A stretch of 64,000 bases of DNA, taken from contig NC_135218.1 in NCBI RefSeq assembly GCF_052324685.1, forward strand, positions 11,842,858-11,906,857, read 5' to 3'. Origin of the DNA: Brachyhypopomus gauderio (taxonomy: Eukaryota > Chordata > Actinopteri > Gymnotiformes > Hypopomidae). The notes under the pieces are model-generated. The model was not told where the DNA came from and made no database searches. It saw only the letters and a program-made list of their open reading frames with translations. Positions 44,231 to 55,828 of the stretch are shown here, in pieces (position 1 is the stretch's first letter; the number at the start of each line of letters is the position of its first letter). The translations under genes and the position numbers were made by a program.

Positions 44231-47200
44231 GGGTGGAATGGTCAGGGGTAATCTCTTGACTTCTTGTAATTTTAACTTTTTCTTCTTCTTCTTCTTCTTC
44301 TTCTTCGTCTTTCGGCCATTCCTGTTTAGGGGTTGCCACAGCGGGTCAAACTCCTCCATCTGGCCCTGTCTTGAGTGTCCTCCACTGACACACCAGCCAC
44401 TCTCATATCCTCTACCACTGCATCCATAAACCTCCTCTTAGTTCTACCTCTCCTCCTCTTGCCTGGAAGTTCCATCCTCAAGACTCTCCTACGAATATAC
44501 CTCTCCTCCCTCCTCTGTACATGTCCAAACCATCTCAATCTCGCTTCTCTAACTTTATCTTCAAAACATGCTACATGTGCTGATCCTCTAATAAAATCAT
44601 TTCTGATCCTATCCTTCCTCGTCACTCCAAATGAGAATCTCAACATCTTCATCTCAGACACCTCCATCTCCCTCACCTGTCTCTTTGTCAGTGCCACTGT
44701 CTCCAGTCCATACAACATAGCAGGTCTCACTACTGTCCTATAGATCTTTCCTTTCATTCTAGCCGACACCCTTCTATCACAGATCACCCCAGACACTCTA
44801 CACTACCCTGCCTGCACTCTCTTCTTTACCTCTCTTTCACTTCCTCCATTACTCTGTACCCTCGACCCTAAATAGGTAAACTCGTCAACCTTCACCAAAT
44901 CAACTCCTTGTAACTGGACCTGTCCACCGTCTGCCCTATCATTCACACACATGTACTCTGTTTTACTCCTGCTCACTTTCATTCCCCTGCTCTCCAAAGC
45001 ATATCTCCATCTTTCCAAGCTCACCTCCACCTGCTCCCTACTCTCACTACAGATCACAATGTCATCAGCAAACGTCATAGTCCAAGGGGACTCCTGCCTA
45101 ACCTCGTTCGTCAGTCTGTCCATGACAATTGTGAACAGGAAGGGACTCAGGGCTGATCCCTGATGTAGTCCTACCCCCACTTTAAACCCGTCTGTCATTC
45201 CTACCGCACATCGCACTGCTATCACACTGTTCTCATACATATCCTGCACCACCCTCACATACTTTTCTTCTACTCCTGACTTCCTCATACAATACCACAG
45301 CTCCTGTCTTGGTACTCTATCATAAGCTTTCTCTAAGTCAACAAACACACAATGTAACTCCTTCTGTCCTTCCCTATACTTCTCCATTAACTCTCAAAAC
45401 AAACATAGCATCTGTGGTGCACTTAGCTGGCATGAAACCATACTGCTGCTCACAGATCTCTACCTCTCCTCTAAGCCTAGCTTCCAATACTCTTTCCCAC
45501 TGTTGACTGATCAACCTTATTCCCCTGCAATTACTAGAGCTCTGAACGTCGCCCTTATTCTTGAAAATTGGCAACATTATGCTTCGTCTGCACTCCTCAG
45601 GCATCTTCTGAACTTCCAAGATTCTGTTAAATAACCCAGTCAAAAACTCCACTGCTGTCTCTCCCAAACATTTCCATACCTCCACTGGAATATCATCCGG
45701 TCCAACTGCCTTACCACACTTCATTCTCCGAATTGTAGCCCTTACTTCCTCCTTGCTCACCTGGGGCACTTCCTAATTCACAACCTCTACCTCTTCTAAC
45801 CTTCTTTCCCTTTCATTCTCTTGATTCATCAGTTCCTCAAAATACTCCTTCCACCTTCCCAAGACACTCTCCTCACCACACAACACATTTCCACCTTTAT
45901 CCTTTATCATCATAACCTGCTGCACATCCTGCCCATCACGGTTTCTCTGTCTGGCCAATCTGTACAGACCCTTTGCCCCTTCCTTAGTGTCCAACTTCTC
46001 ATACAGCTTGCTATATGCCTTCTCTTTAGCTTCTGCCACTGCTCTCTTTGCCTTACGACACATCTCCTTGTACCTCTGTCTACTTTCCTCATCTCGCTGA
46101 AAATCCCAATTCTTTTTAGCCAACCGCTTTCCTCTCAAACTTTCCTGAACTTCCTCATTCCACCACCACAACTCCTTGTCTATCTTCCTCTGACTTGAGG
46201 TCACACCAAGTACCTTCCTAGCCACATCCCTTACTGCATTTGAAGTCTCATCCCAGGTATCCAGAACACCACCACCATTACTGTAAAGGTATGTTTCTTT
46301 CTCAGTAGAAAGCACCTTCTTGTGTTCAGCAATGAGCGGAGGGTCACGGAGGATCACCTGGTACTAATCTTCAATTGAGCGTAACACTCTGCAGAGAAGT
46401 GTGTGGCAGGGAGCTCCCGGAACAATTGAGGAACAAACAACTCTCTTGTAAACAGGAGGAGTTTATTCGCACAGGCAGGCTGTATCTGAAATGTTCAAAG
46501 ATGAGAGGGCGCTCCTCTCATTTATACATACACAGACCATCCCTTTGCACGCAAGCAGCAGGGTGGGCTCAATATTGCTATTCTAACATAGGTAATAAAT
46601 CCTACCCTATATGGAAATATCACAGTCTTCTCATGCAAGCATTTTGTGCAGACTGAGCATAATTCATCTGCATGTCGCATAGTGGACAGGAAGCACAATA
46701 CCTGAGAGGAAATGATAAGCCTGCTTTGACATATAAAGACCTTTCACATACAGGGTGAAGGGACCTTTCACATACAATGTGACAGGGGGTGAAATAAGGT
46801 GACAGGGGTCACAGAGAACATAAGAAAGGACACAATGTTCACAAGGTCTTGAGTTAATCATGAGTATAAAAAGACATAATATTCCTTCAATTACCCAGTA
46901 CCTGCCTCACCTCATCCCTGAATTTTACACCACAGTCCTCATCCTTTAACTTCCACCACCTGATTTTAGGTTCCACTCTCACTCTCTTCCTCTTCTTCAC
47001 CTCCAAAACCATCCTACATATCACCATCCTATGCTGTTTAGCTACACTCTCCCCTGGTAACACCTTGCAATCACTAACTTCTTTCAGGTTTTGTCTCCCA
47101 CAGAGGATATAGTCGACCTGTGTGCATCTTCCCCCACTCTTATACGTTACCCTGTGATCTTCCTTTATCTTAAATTAAGTTTTAACTACAGCCATCTTTA

Positions 47201-48010
47201 TCCTTTTAGCAAAATCTACCACCATTTGTCCTTCCGTATTCCTTTCATTAACACCATATCTACCCAACACCTCCTCATCACCACTGTTCCCTCCACCAAC
47301 ATGTCCATTTAAATCTGCTCCAATAACCACTCTCTCTTCTTTAGGAACCTTCATCTAACTCTCTCCAGAATTCTTCTTTCTCCTCCACATCACAACCTAC
47401 CTGAGGAGCATAACCACTGATGACATTCATCATCACCCAATCAATCGCTAACTTTACACAGATCACCCTGTCACTTACTCTCTTTACCTCCACTACACTC
47501 TTACTAAACTCATCCTTCAGGATTACCCCTACTCCATGTCTCTTCCTGTCTACACCATGATAGAAGAGTTTGAAGCCACCACCAATGCTCCTGGCCTTGC
47601 TCCCCTTCCACTTGGTCTCCTGTACACACAGTATATCTATCTTCCTCCTCTCCATCGCATCAGCTAGCTCTCTCCTTTTGTCATAGAGCCCACATTCAAC
47701 ATACCAACTCTAACCTCCACCCTCCTGCTCTGCCTCCTCTCCTTCAGCTTCAGAACCCTCTTCCCTCCTCTCCTCCTCCTCCTTGTCCCAACAGTAGTCC
47801 AATTTCCACTAATGCCCTGTTGGACAACAGCACCAGTGGAGGTCGTTGTTAACCCGGGCCTCGACCGATCCGGTATGGAATTTCTATTTTTGATCCGCAT
47901 CATTTGATTTGCCGCAGTTTTTACACCGGAAGCCCTTCCTGGCGCAACCCTCCCTATTTATCCGGGCTTGGGACCAGCACTAAAATACACTGGTGTGTGC
48001 ACCCTAGTGG
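44231..48010 (-). pseudogene. RTE-type LINE, nearly full length, decayed
   Basis: Minus-strand reading: the apurinic endonuclease starts near 47903 and shows IDILCVQETKWKGSKAR, HGVGVILKDEF and ISGYAPQVG at 47655-47341, then ADLNGHVG and CTQVDYIL. RT at 45769-44803 has MKCGKAVGPDDIPVEVWKCL, PIFKNKGD, CRGIRLIS, VFVDLEKAYDRVPR, HQGSALSPFLF and the catalytic FADDIV. The C-terminus at 44796-44326 has YGLETVALTKRQ and RLRWFGHVQRR. The order and motifs fit the RTE clade. The 3' end is a (GAA)n tail at 44280-44305. Multiple stops and frameshifts separate the blocks, and a solo LTR sits at 46365-46897. Confidence 0.85.
46365..46897 (-). mobile_element. Solo LTR inside the RTE LINE
   Basis: It interrupts the LINE reading and is flanked by GTAC at 46361-46364 and 46898-46901. 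On the minus strand it has a TATAAATGAGAGGA box and, downstream, GCGAATAAACTCCTCCTG (AATAAA) followed by a short U5-like segment. The right end is not a clean CA, so the border may be off by a few bases. Confidence 0.65.
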
Positions 48011-48037
48011 CTAGTTTATTGGCTATTTAGTTAGTGG

Positions 48038-48176
48038 CTATTTGACATGAGTGCTTTAATTCACCTAAATGCATTATGAACCTAAAATGGATTTATGAAA
48101 ATATGGTACAGTGAAATCTGTCCAAACTTAATGTGATGATAGGTAAGGGTACATACTCTCATCCAGCAGTGGAATG
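48038..48176. repeat. 187-bp satellite, right arm, isolated partial unit
   Basis: CTATTTGACATGAGTGCTTT through CTCATCCAGCAGTGGAAT is one unit in reverse orientation to the left array. It lies between the RTE LINE and the L2 that split the right arm. Confidence 0.9.
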
Positions 48177-48179
48177 ATG

Positions 48180-49726
48180 ACAAACCCGATGACAAACTCA
48201 GTTTAGGAAAAATTGAGGCCTGTGTAAGAGATATTAAATGCTGGATGTCTCTAAACTTCCTACAATTAAATGAGGACAAAACAGAAGTTCTCCTTGTGGG
48301 CCCTAAGGCCGCAAGACAGAAAATTCCAAATTTAATGCTTAATCTTGCAGACTATCCCATTACACCTGGCACAGTAGCCAAAAACCTAGGCATCATACTC
48401 GACTCCGACCTATCATTTGATAAATATATAGATAATACTACTAGGATAGCTTTTCTACATCTCCGCAATATTGCCAAATTAAGAAATGCATTATCACAGG
48501 ATGATGCAGAAAAATTGGTGCACGCCTTTGTTAGCTCTAGACTAGACTACTGCAATTCACTACTGTCAGGATGTTCAAATAGGAATCTAAATAAACTTCA
48601 AATAGTTCAAAATGCCGCAGCTAGAGTTCTGACCAGAACTAGAAAATTTCAGCATATTAGACCAGTCCTATCAGCCCTGCATTGGCTCCCAGTTAAATTT
48701 CGTATTGATTTTAAAATTCTATTATTAGCATATAAAGCACTACACGGGCTTGCTCCTGAATACCTCCAGGAACTTATTTCCTACTATGAACCCCCACGTC
48801 AACTAAGATCACAGGGTGCTGGTCTGTTATTAGTTCCACAAATTAACAAGGTAACAGCAGGGGGAAGAGCCTTTTCTTATAAGGCCCCCCAGCTTTGGAA
48901 TAATCTTCCTAAATGTGTCCGGGACTCTGACACAGTCACAATCTTTAAATCTAGGTTGAAAACCCACTTATTTAGTCTAGCGTTTGATAATTAATATCCC
49001 CCTTAGATAAAGGTACAGATCCAGGGGTTCATAGACGAAGGGTTTTATGGTAGACTGGGGTGCTGGTGCTGTCATCCTGTCACTGCTCGTGGTCACTCAA
49101 GTTTGTTGACGGTGCAGTGGACGGATGCCATTGTCTCAGAATGCCCCCAAGCCTATGTTACCTTCTGGTCCTGCCTTTTTTAGCTAGGCTGTAATAATTT
49201 AACTTAGTGCCGGAGTTGCTGCCACACTCCAGAAATGTTTATAATTTTACCTGTCCTGTACATGTCCTCATACAGAGCTAATTTTCCCTGTTTCATTTCT
49301 CCACATGGCTGCCCGCCTGCTTGAGGAATAATGAGATGAGGAGAGACAAGCGATCCATCCTGGGCCGGCCACCTCCTGCCTAACCGGATGCCTACACCAT
49401 GATGGACATTATTACATCTTTTATATTCTGTCTAAATGGACATTATTGCATCTTTTACATTCTGTCTACATTCTGTCTATATTGTTGTTGTTGTCATGGT
49501 GACCGGTGTCGGCCAGAGGAGGATGGGCTCCCCCCCTGAGTCTTGGTTCCTCTCAAGGTTTCTTCCTCATGCAAAAACTAGGGAGTTTTTCCTTGCCACT
49601 GTCGCCTTTGGCTTGCTCACTGGGGGCTAGGACTCGGCACTTGTAAAGCTGCTTTGTGACAACAACTGTTGTAAAAAGCGCTATATAAATAAAATTTGAT
49701 TTGATTTTATTTGATTTGAATTGTTT
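48180..49726 (+). pseudogene. L2-type LINE, 5'-truncated
   Basis: The 250-residue open frame at 48245-48994 is the RT C-terminal part: MSLNFLQLNEDKTEVLLVGP, KNLGIILDSDLSFDKYI, RLDYCNSLLSGC, LQIVQNAAARVLTRTRK and ALHWLPVKFRIDFKILLL. It ends with the typical TFKSRLKTHLFSLAF. The 3' UTR has GAGGATGGGCTCC, CAAGGTTTCTTCCTCATGC, AGCTGCTTTGTGACAAC and a (TTTGATT)n end at 49720. It interrupts a satellite unit of the right arm. The open frame is long, so the insertion is fairly young. Confidence 0.88.
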
Positions 49727-50690
49727 TGACATTATGGGAGATTTCTGAAAAACTGATGTCCTAATTCAGCCTATTTTACATGAGCGCTTTAATTCGACTA
49801 AATGCATTGTGAACCTAAAATGGATTTATGAAGAAATGGTACAGTGAAACCTGTTCATACTTACTGTGGTCATAGAAAAGGGTTCATACTCTCATGCAGC
49901 AGTGGAATTGTTTTGGCATTATGAGAAATTGATGTCCTAATTCAGCCTATTTGACATGAGTGCTTTAATTCGCCTAAATGCATTGTGAACCTAAAATGGA
50001 TTTATGAGGAAATGATACAGTGAAACCTGTTAATACTTACTGTGATGATAGGTAAGGGTTCATACTCTCATTCAGCAGTGTAATTGTGTTGGCATTATGG
50101 GTGATTTCCGAGAAATTGATGTCCTAATTCAGCCTATTTGACATGAGTGCTTTAATTCGCCGAAATGCATTGTGAACCTAAAATGGATTTATAAAGAAAT
50201 GGTACAGTGAAACCTGTTCATACTTACTGTGATGATAGATAAGGGTGTATACTCTCATGCAGCAGTGGAATTGTGTTGGCATTATGGGAGATTTCCGAGA
50301 AATTGATGTCCTAATTCAGCCTATTTGACATGAGTGCTTTAATTCGCCGAAATGCATTGTGAACCTAAAATGGATTTATAAAGAAATGATACAGTGAAAC
50401 CTGTTAATACTTACTGTGATGATAGGTAAGGGTTCATACTCTCATTCAGCAGTGGAATTGTGTTGGCATTATGGGTGATTTCCGAGAAATTGATGTCCTA
50501 ATTCAGCCTATTTGACATGAGTGCTTTAATTCGCCGAAATGCATTGTGAACCTAAAATGGATTTATAAAGAAATGGTACAGTGAAACCTGTTCATACTTA
50601 CTGTGATGATAGATAAGGGTGTATACTCTCATGCAGCAGTGGAATTGTGTTGGCATTATGGGAGATTTCCGAGAAATTGAGCCTATTTGA
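49727..50690. repeat. 187-bp satellite array, right arm, about 5 copies
   Basis: Reverse-orientation units with GGCATTATGGGAGATTTCCG, TCCTAATTCAGCCTATTTGA and the rest of the monomer, at 187-bp or 176-bp spacing. The array then runs into the unique arm sequence also present at 41340-41440. Confidence 0.95.
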
Positions 50691-53202
50691 CATGAGTGCT
50701 TTAAATCTTGTCATTTAAGTTTATCTCCAAGCCCTAACAACATTTAAGACTTCAATGTGGATTTTTGAAAAATGGTACAGCAGAATCTGTCTATATTTGC
50801 ACCGGGGATAAGCAAAGGCTACCCACTCTTGGGTGGTAGTAGGATTTTTTTGGCATTATGGGAATATTCAGACAAATAGGAAACCACAGTCTCAGAAATA
50901 AACAAACATTTAAACATCATTACAAATATAAGGACTAGATTTATTAAAAACATGTATAGTCATGGAGTAACCCCCTGCCCTGAACATTTGCAGCATTGCA
51001 ATAGTCCATTATTGCTGGTAGTGGAGCCCTACAATAGACTAAATACAAACATTAAAACTATTTTGTTCAGTGTTTATTAAGCAATTGAAATACATTACTA
51101 ATTGTGTTTAATGTTGCAAATAAATTAGTTAAATCAAGTAAAGTATTTATGAATGTAGAGAAAGCTCTTTAAATAATAGCAAAGTGTTTCTCGGTGCTTA
51201 GACAGCCTTAGTATGCGGTGAGCAGCGAAATACCGTAAAATCAAGCATATAGGCGCAATAAGATTTAAAGCACGGATTAATCGCAAAAGCGCGGATAGCT
51301 TGACCGCGGTCACGTGGGACACATAAAACCAAACTACCCGGGTAGATGAACATTGATGGACTTTATTTATTTCGTTTCATTTTATTCAGAGCTCTGATGT
51401 TTTTTTTTCCTTTCCTATTGAAATAGACAATCGTTTTCTCACTTGTTCTTATTAAAATAAACACCGGCAATGTTTTTCCACCTTTACTAACTGGTACATA
51501 TCCTCCTCCTTGAAAAGAACCATAGATCAAGGGCGCTCAGTCAATATCTCCTGATAACTTCTAAAGAGCCACCCTTACCCTTACACAGAGAAGTGACCCC
51601 TCCTCATTAAATAACTGACTCACCAACTAAATCTCATTCTGAAACCAAGATTCAAGAAAAAGTGATTTATTTTTTAGAGATAATGTCTCTATTATTCCAT
51701 ATAATATAACAATGTGGTGAGAAATAATTGTGCTTATAAACCAAATTCCAGGCCAGGAGAACCTGTTTATGGAACACTGACAGTTTGGCAGGAAGTTTAT
51801 CTACATTATAGTTACACCTCAGAAGGAAGTGTAGGCCACCAAAACGGGAAAAAATGTAGAGGGGAATAAAGTTCCAAATTGATGTAGGATTTTTAATGAA
51901 ATTTCTAGCCCAATTAATTTTAAATGTGTTATTCATGGTAGTAAAGTCCAAAAAAATAAGTCCTCCAGATTCATATCTATTCATTACAACACTTTTCCTT
52001 ATATAATGTGTACAATTCCTCCAAAGGAAGTTGAAGAGCATTTGATCGATAGTTGTACTAATTTTACCATCTAGCTGTAGTGAAACTGCAGCATAAGATA
52101 GTCTGGAAAGTCCCTCTGCTTTAGTTAATAATATTCTGCCCCACAAAGACAAATCCCTCTGTAACCACTGATTAAGCTTCTTTTAAGTTTTCTGAATGAT
52201 TGGAGTAAAATTTAAGGAAGATCCTAATTTTTGATTCTTGGTGATCACAAGGCCCAAATATTTAATCTCCTCTCTTACCATAATATTGCAGATAAACTGA
52301 ACATCACAGTTTTTGACTGGTAGCAGTTCACATTTTTTAATATTTAAACATAAACCAGAAGCCTTTGATGATATTGAGAGCAATGGGTATTTGATTTACA
52401 TCTTTTAGAAAGAGTGTAGTATCATCGGCCAATTGACTAATAAAAATATCCCTGCCAGCTATGGAGATTCCTTGAATATTACTGTTAATAATATGAGTTG
52501 CGAGAATTTGTGTAGAAAGTAAAAATAGATAGGGAGAAAGTGGACATCCTTGCCGGATACCTCGTTTGAGGTTGAATCTGGGGGTCATACCATGTTTTAA
52601 TTTGATAGAGCTATTGCTGTTAGCATACAGGGTTTGAATGGCCTTACCAAAGTAAGTACCAAAGCCAAACTTTTCTAGAGAACGAAAGATAAATTGATGT
52701 TCTATTGTGTCAAAGGCCTTATAGAAATCCAGGAAGAGAATGAAGCTGTTATCAGCTATCAAGTCAGAGTAATCAAGCACATCCAGTACAAGTCTGATGT
52801 TGAGATGTGACGATTTCTCATAAAGCCTGACTGTGTTTCGCCAATAACTGTGTCCAAGACTACTTTAAGTCTCTTAGCAAGCATATTGGCAAAGATCTTG
52901 TAATCATTATTGAGGAGAGAAATGGGTCTCCAGTTATCAATTAAAAGTACATCCTTGTCAGACTTAGAGATCAACGTGATGATGCCCTGAGTAAGGCATC
53001 ATCAGATAAGGAATGGAAATCTGTATTAAGTTGTTTGGCAAACAGAAATAAAGCTTTACGTTTGTAGTTCTGTCTTAAACCATACCTGTCAAGTGTCCCG
53101 TTTTGGCCGGGACAGTCCCGTATTTTACCGCTCTGTCCCGGCGTCGTCCCGTATTTTTATTTTCCCGTATTTGTCCCGTATTTTCAGTTTTCAATTTTTA
53201 TT

Positions 53203-53347
53203 TTTTTAAAGCATTCATGGGCCGCTCCAAACAGAATTCTGTCACTAGCCTCGCGAGAACTGCCACCCAGACTACTGCAGATGACAGTTCTCGCGAGGCT
53301 AGTGACAGAATTCTGTTTGGAGCGACACATGAATGCTTTAAAAAAAA
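53203..53347. repeat. 60-bp-arm palindrome with TCTCGCGAG cores
   Basis: The left arm 53203-53262 and right arm 53285-53347 are reverse complements with two mismatches and a 22-nt spacer. Both carry CTAGCCTCGCGAGAACTG or its complement, close to the TCTCGCGAGA promoter motif. It is nested in the hAT element. Confidence 0.92.
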
Positions 53348-53599
53348 TAATAATAATTAAAACTTGCGGGTTTAGTGTCGACAGTGGGAGCAAACCTGGA
53401 ACAACAAATCAGAGATGGATTTAACAAGAGAAGGCAGTCCTGCCTAAAAAGCTTAGCGTACGTGTGAATACCTTGACGAATGGGACAGGGAATTTACTTT
53501 CCTAAAGTGGAGCATGAAGGGGCATAGCTACTTATTCTGTAAGATATGTAGCTGTGATTTTAGTGCCTCTCATGAGGGAAGGAACGATGTCCGACAGCA

Positions 53600-53860
53600 C
53601 GAACAATCTGCCAAGCACAAACGCGAGATGTCCCCATTTGTAGCTAGAAATACCACTAGAAAATTAATTTTTTTATTCATTTGTAGTTCAAAACATATTT
53701 GGGGTGTTTTTTCTTCACTTTTTTTTCTTCACAATCTGCCAAGCACAAACGCGAGATGTCCCCATTTGTAGCTAGAAATACCACTAGAAAATTAATTTTT
53801 TTATTCATTTGTAGTTCAAAACATATTTGGGGTGTTTTTTCTTCACTTTTTGCCACTCCA
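53600..53860. repeat. 128-bp tandem duplication
   Basis: CACAATCTGCCAAGCACAAA, TTGTAGCTAGAAATACCACT and TTTGGGGTGTTTTTTCTTCA occur twice, 128 bp apart (CTGCC at 53608 and 53736). It duplicates the histidines of the BED-like finger. Confidence 0.92.
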
Positions 53861-54294
53861 AAGATGTTTTCGTTTCTCCTACAGCCTCGATTGCAGCTAT
53901 ATGCAAATAACTGATTATGGAAATTAGGCGATGACGTCATATACGAGAAATGTCCCGTATTTTTAAATACAAAACTTGAAAGGTATGTCTTAAACCCCTG
54001 GCATTAAGAGAAACTATAAAGACAAAGTGAATAGAAAAAGGAAAAAAAAACTATCTAATGAAAACTAACTGCTCCATACAAATATCACTTAAAGGGAACC
54101 GAGAGCTGCATTATTAACAAGAAATGCTAGCAGAGTTAAACCAAACAACAGGTCAACTGAACACATTGCCTATACAGGCCAGCATCAGACAGTTGTGTTT
54201 TTTGTTGTTGTTGTTTTTTAGTCACATTGTTAAAGATGAGAATGAGGTGAAAGAAACACAAATCAGAGCTAAGCTACAGCTGTTACCAAAGTCT

Positions 54295-55188
54295 TCAGGA
54301 AGGGGGATTAATCTCTGATCCATTAATGAAGGCCCGACCTCCAACAAAATGTGCTGTTTTACCCTCTTTTCTGGCCTTCTCGACTAGGGGCCACAATTTG
54401 TTCCTGCGATCTCTGTCCTCTTTAGTGAGATCCTCTGCAAATCTCAGGCCCTTGTCTCGTAAAAAATGGGATGTCTTAGCAGCTTTCCATACAGCATCTC
54501 TGCAGACTCGTGAAGAGAACTGTAGGATTATTCCTCTAGGCTTGGAGCCAGTTGGTCGCTTGGCGCCGAGACGATGCACTGTATCGATTGCATCAGCGAG
54601 CTTGGTCTTCCATTCTGGGAGGACATCCAGACAAATCTCAACTGTCTTCTGCCGTACATCTTCCTTCTCCAGCTCTTTTACTCCATAAAGTCGTAAGTTC
54701 CATTTCCGTGAGTATCTTTCCAGTTCAGAAATCCTTAGCCGACTGTCCTCTACCAGTCTTTCCTCGTGAGAAACTCGCTTTTCAAGTGTAAATACTTTTT
54801 CTTTTATGTCCTTAATTTCAGCACAGGCAAAATCAATGGTCTTCTTTAAGCCTTCAATTTTCAACACATTTGTACCGACCATTTTCTCAATGTTGTCAGA
54901 CCTGGTATTTATTAGTGCAGACAGCGAGGCAACTATGTCATCAGCGTTGGCTTGATTGGAGTTATCACGAGTATACATCACCTTCTTTGGGGCTGGCGAT
55001 TTGCTCGGAGTGACAGGAAAGGAAGGGAAGTCTTCCAGATCGTCCTCAACTACAGGAAGAATCACAGGAGCAGCGTAGCTATACAGGCTATCGATTAGCA
55101 TATTGCCAGCATTAGCATTAGCTCCAGGCGGCGAGGCTTTTGAACCTTCCAAAGTTCGGCTCCTATTGCGTTTTACAGACATGTTCAA
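54295..55188 (-). CDS. L1-type ORF1 protein (297 aa)
   Basis: An uninterrupted frame. Residues 1-75 are a low-complexity basic/proline part, about 80-165 a long coiled coil (IKDIKEKVFTLEKRVSHEER, LRISELERYSRKWNLRLYGV), then an RRM-like and C-terminal domain (VCRDAVWKAAKTSHFLRDKG, KLWPLVEKARKEGK). This is the layout of L1 ORF1p, an RNA chaperone that forms trimers on element RNA. RNLRLYG-type wording at the coiled-coil/RRM join is typical; here KWNLRLYGV. The frame is intact while ORF2 is not, so the protein could be made but not used in cis. Confidence 0.85.
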   Translation of the reverse strand: MNMSVKRNRSRTLEGSKASPPGANANAGNMLIDSLYSYAAPVILPVVEDDLEDFPSFPVTPSKSPAPKKVMYTRDNSNQANADDIVASLSALINTRSDNIEKMVGTNVLKIEGLKKTIDFACAEIKDIKEKVFTLEKRVSHEERLVEDSRLRISELERYSRKWNLRLYGVKELEKEDVRQKTVEICLDVLPEWKTKLADAIDTVHRLGAKRPTGSKPRGIILQFSSRVCRDAVWKAAKTSHFLRDKGLRFAEDLTKEDRDRRNKLWPLVEKARKEGKTAHFVGGRAFINGSEINPPS

Positions 55189-55416
55189 ATTCTCTTCTCT
55201 ATCCGTGGTATAAGAGTGTCAAGGCAGTGACAGTTTATTAAAGAGCAAACTATAACTCCACTGTTAATAAAGACTGAAACTTTGCAGCGCTCGGTGAAAG
55301 CGTGTGCTCACTTGTCCATCTTGGCACGCCCCGCGCTCAAAAGGTCCAGTGCGCTAAACTTGACTGCGGTTGGAAGGAGTTAATGTTAGTTAGCTCAGCT
55401 ACCTTAAAGAAAACCA

Positions 55417-55828
55417 TGCCACACTGTGTTGCCGTTGGATGTTATTTCCAGTCAAAAGGCAGTGGGAAGACTGATATTAGTCTTCACAGTTTTCCCAAAG
55501 ATAAAAATTTGTGAAGCAGCGTGTGGACGAACACAGCTACCAAAAGACCCGCGGTTTTGCTCTCTTCAGTCCCGATGCGTTTGAGTCATTCAGTAGAGCC
55601 TGACTGGTGAGAGAGTTGACGGATGCTGTTGGTTTTAAACGTAGACTAAAACACAGTGCAGTGCCCACAGTTTTCCCACACAGAAAGTCCAAAAGCCCCA
55701 GAATGTGGAGCGAGAACCACACAAAGAAACGTGAACATAAACATGCACTGGATTCTCTCCTGGCGTCCCGGCAACAACGTTTACCGCTAACGTTTACTGC
55801 TTCTCCCTCGTTTACCGCTAACGTTTAA
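55417..55828 (+). pseudogene. THAP-domain gene remnant (single exon)
   Basis: ATG at 55417 opens MPHCVAVGCYFQSKGSGKTD, SLHSFPKDKNL, then a stop at 55512. In the next frame VDEHSYQKTRGFALFSPDAF is followed by another stop at about 55599 and then LTDAVGFKRRLKHSAVPTVF. The C-x4-C start, FPKDK and the final AVPTVF are THAP signatures, but the C-x2-H pair is destroyed. The frame continues to about 55828 with a basic tail. It is unrelated in sequence detail to the intact THAP gene at 39.4-40.2 kb and is possibly part of a Kolobok-type element. Confidence 0.7.

Larger units (their letters stand above)
40796..51310. repeat. Giant inverted repeat (10.5 kb) with satellite arms
   Basis: The left tip from 40796 (ACCGCGGTCAAGCTATCCGC) is mirrored by the right tip ending 51310. 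Over the first 225 bases I count two differences. Identity continues through about 640 bp of unique sequence (40796-41440 against 50665-51310) and then into arrays of the same 187-bp satellite in opposite orientation. The middle is occupied by an RTE LINE, a solo LTR and an L2 fragment inserted later. No transposase was found inside. Confidence 0.9.
53081..53987. mobile_element. hAT element in L1 ORF2, 8-bp duplication
   Basis: The ends CATACCTGTCAAGTGTCC and ACTTGAAAGGTATG are imperfect inverted repeats. The perfect 8-bp duplication TCTTAAAC lies at 53073-53080 and 53988-53995. Inside, the + strand reads WSMKGHSYLFCKICSCDFSA then DVRQHEQSAKH, a BED-like zinc finger of a hAT transposase start; no catalytic part follows. 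The interior has GTCCCGTATTTT-type repeats near both ends. Confidence 0.92.
51667..54040 (-). pseudogene. L1/Tx1-type ORF2, deleted and split
   Basis: After the first residues (FIVSLNARGL near 54030) the reading is interrupted by the hAT at 53081-53987. It resumes with KRKALFLFAKQL near 53060 and then jumps to mid-RT: DVLLIDNWRPISLLNNDYKI, FILFLDFYKAFDTIEHQFIF, RGIRQGCPLSPYLF and ADDTTLFLKD. The C-terminal domain is at 52152-51667 (MSLWGRILLTKAEGLSRLSY, DQMLFNFLWRN, ESGGLIFLDF). Most of the endonuclease and the RT fingers are missing. Frameshifts lie at about 52770, 52360 and 52170. Confidence 0.83.
51325..55310 (-). mobile_element. L1/Tx1-type LINE with internal deletion
   Basis: A 5' end near 55310 (GGCGTGCCAAGATGGACAAG on the minus strand), ORF1, then the start of ORF2 near 54030 (FIVSLNARGL). 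ORF2 jumps from the first endonuclease residues to the middle of RT and continues to a 3' end with AATAAA near 51365. A hAT element sits in the ORF2 start. Confidence 0.8.

Noticed and set aside
44326-47903. Antisense open frames in the RTE LINE
   Set aside because: They mirror the well-supported minus-strand endonuclease and RT reading.
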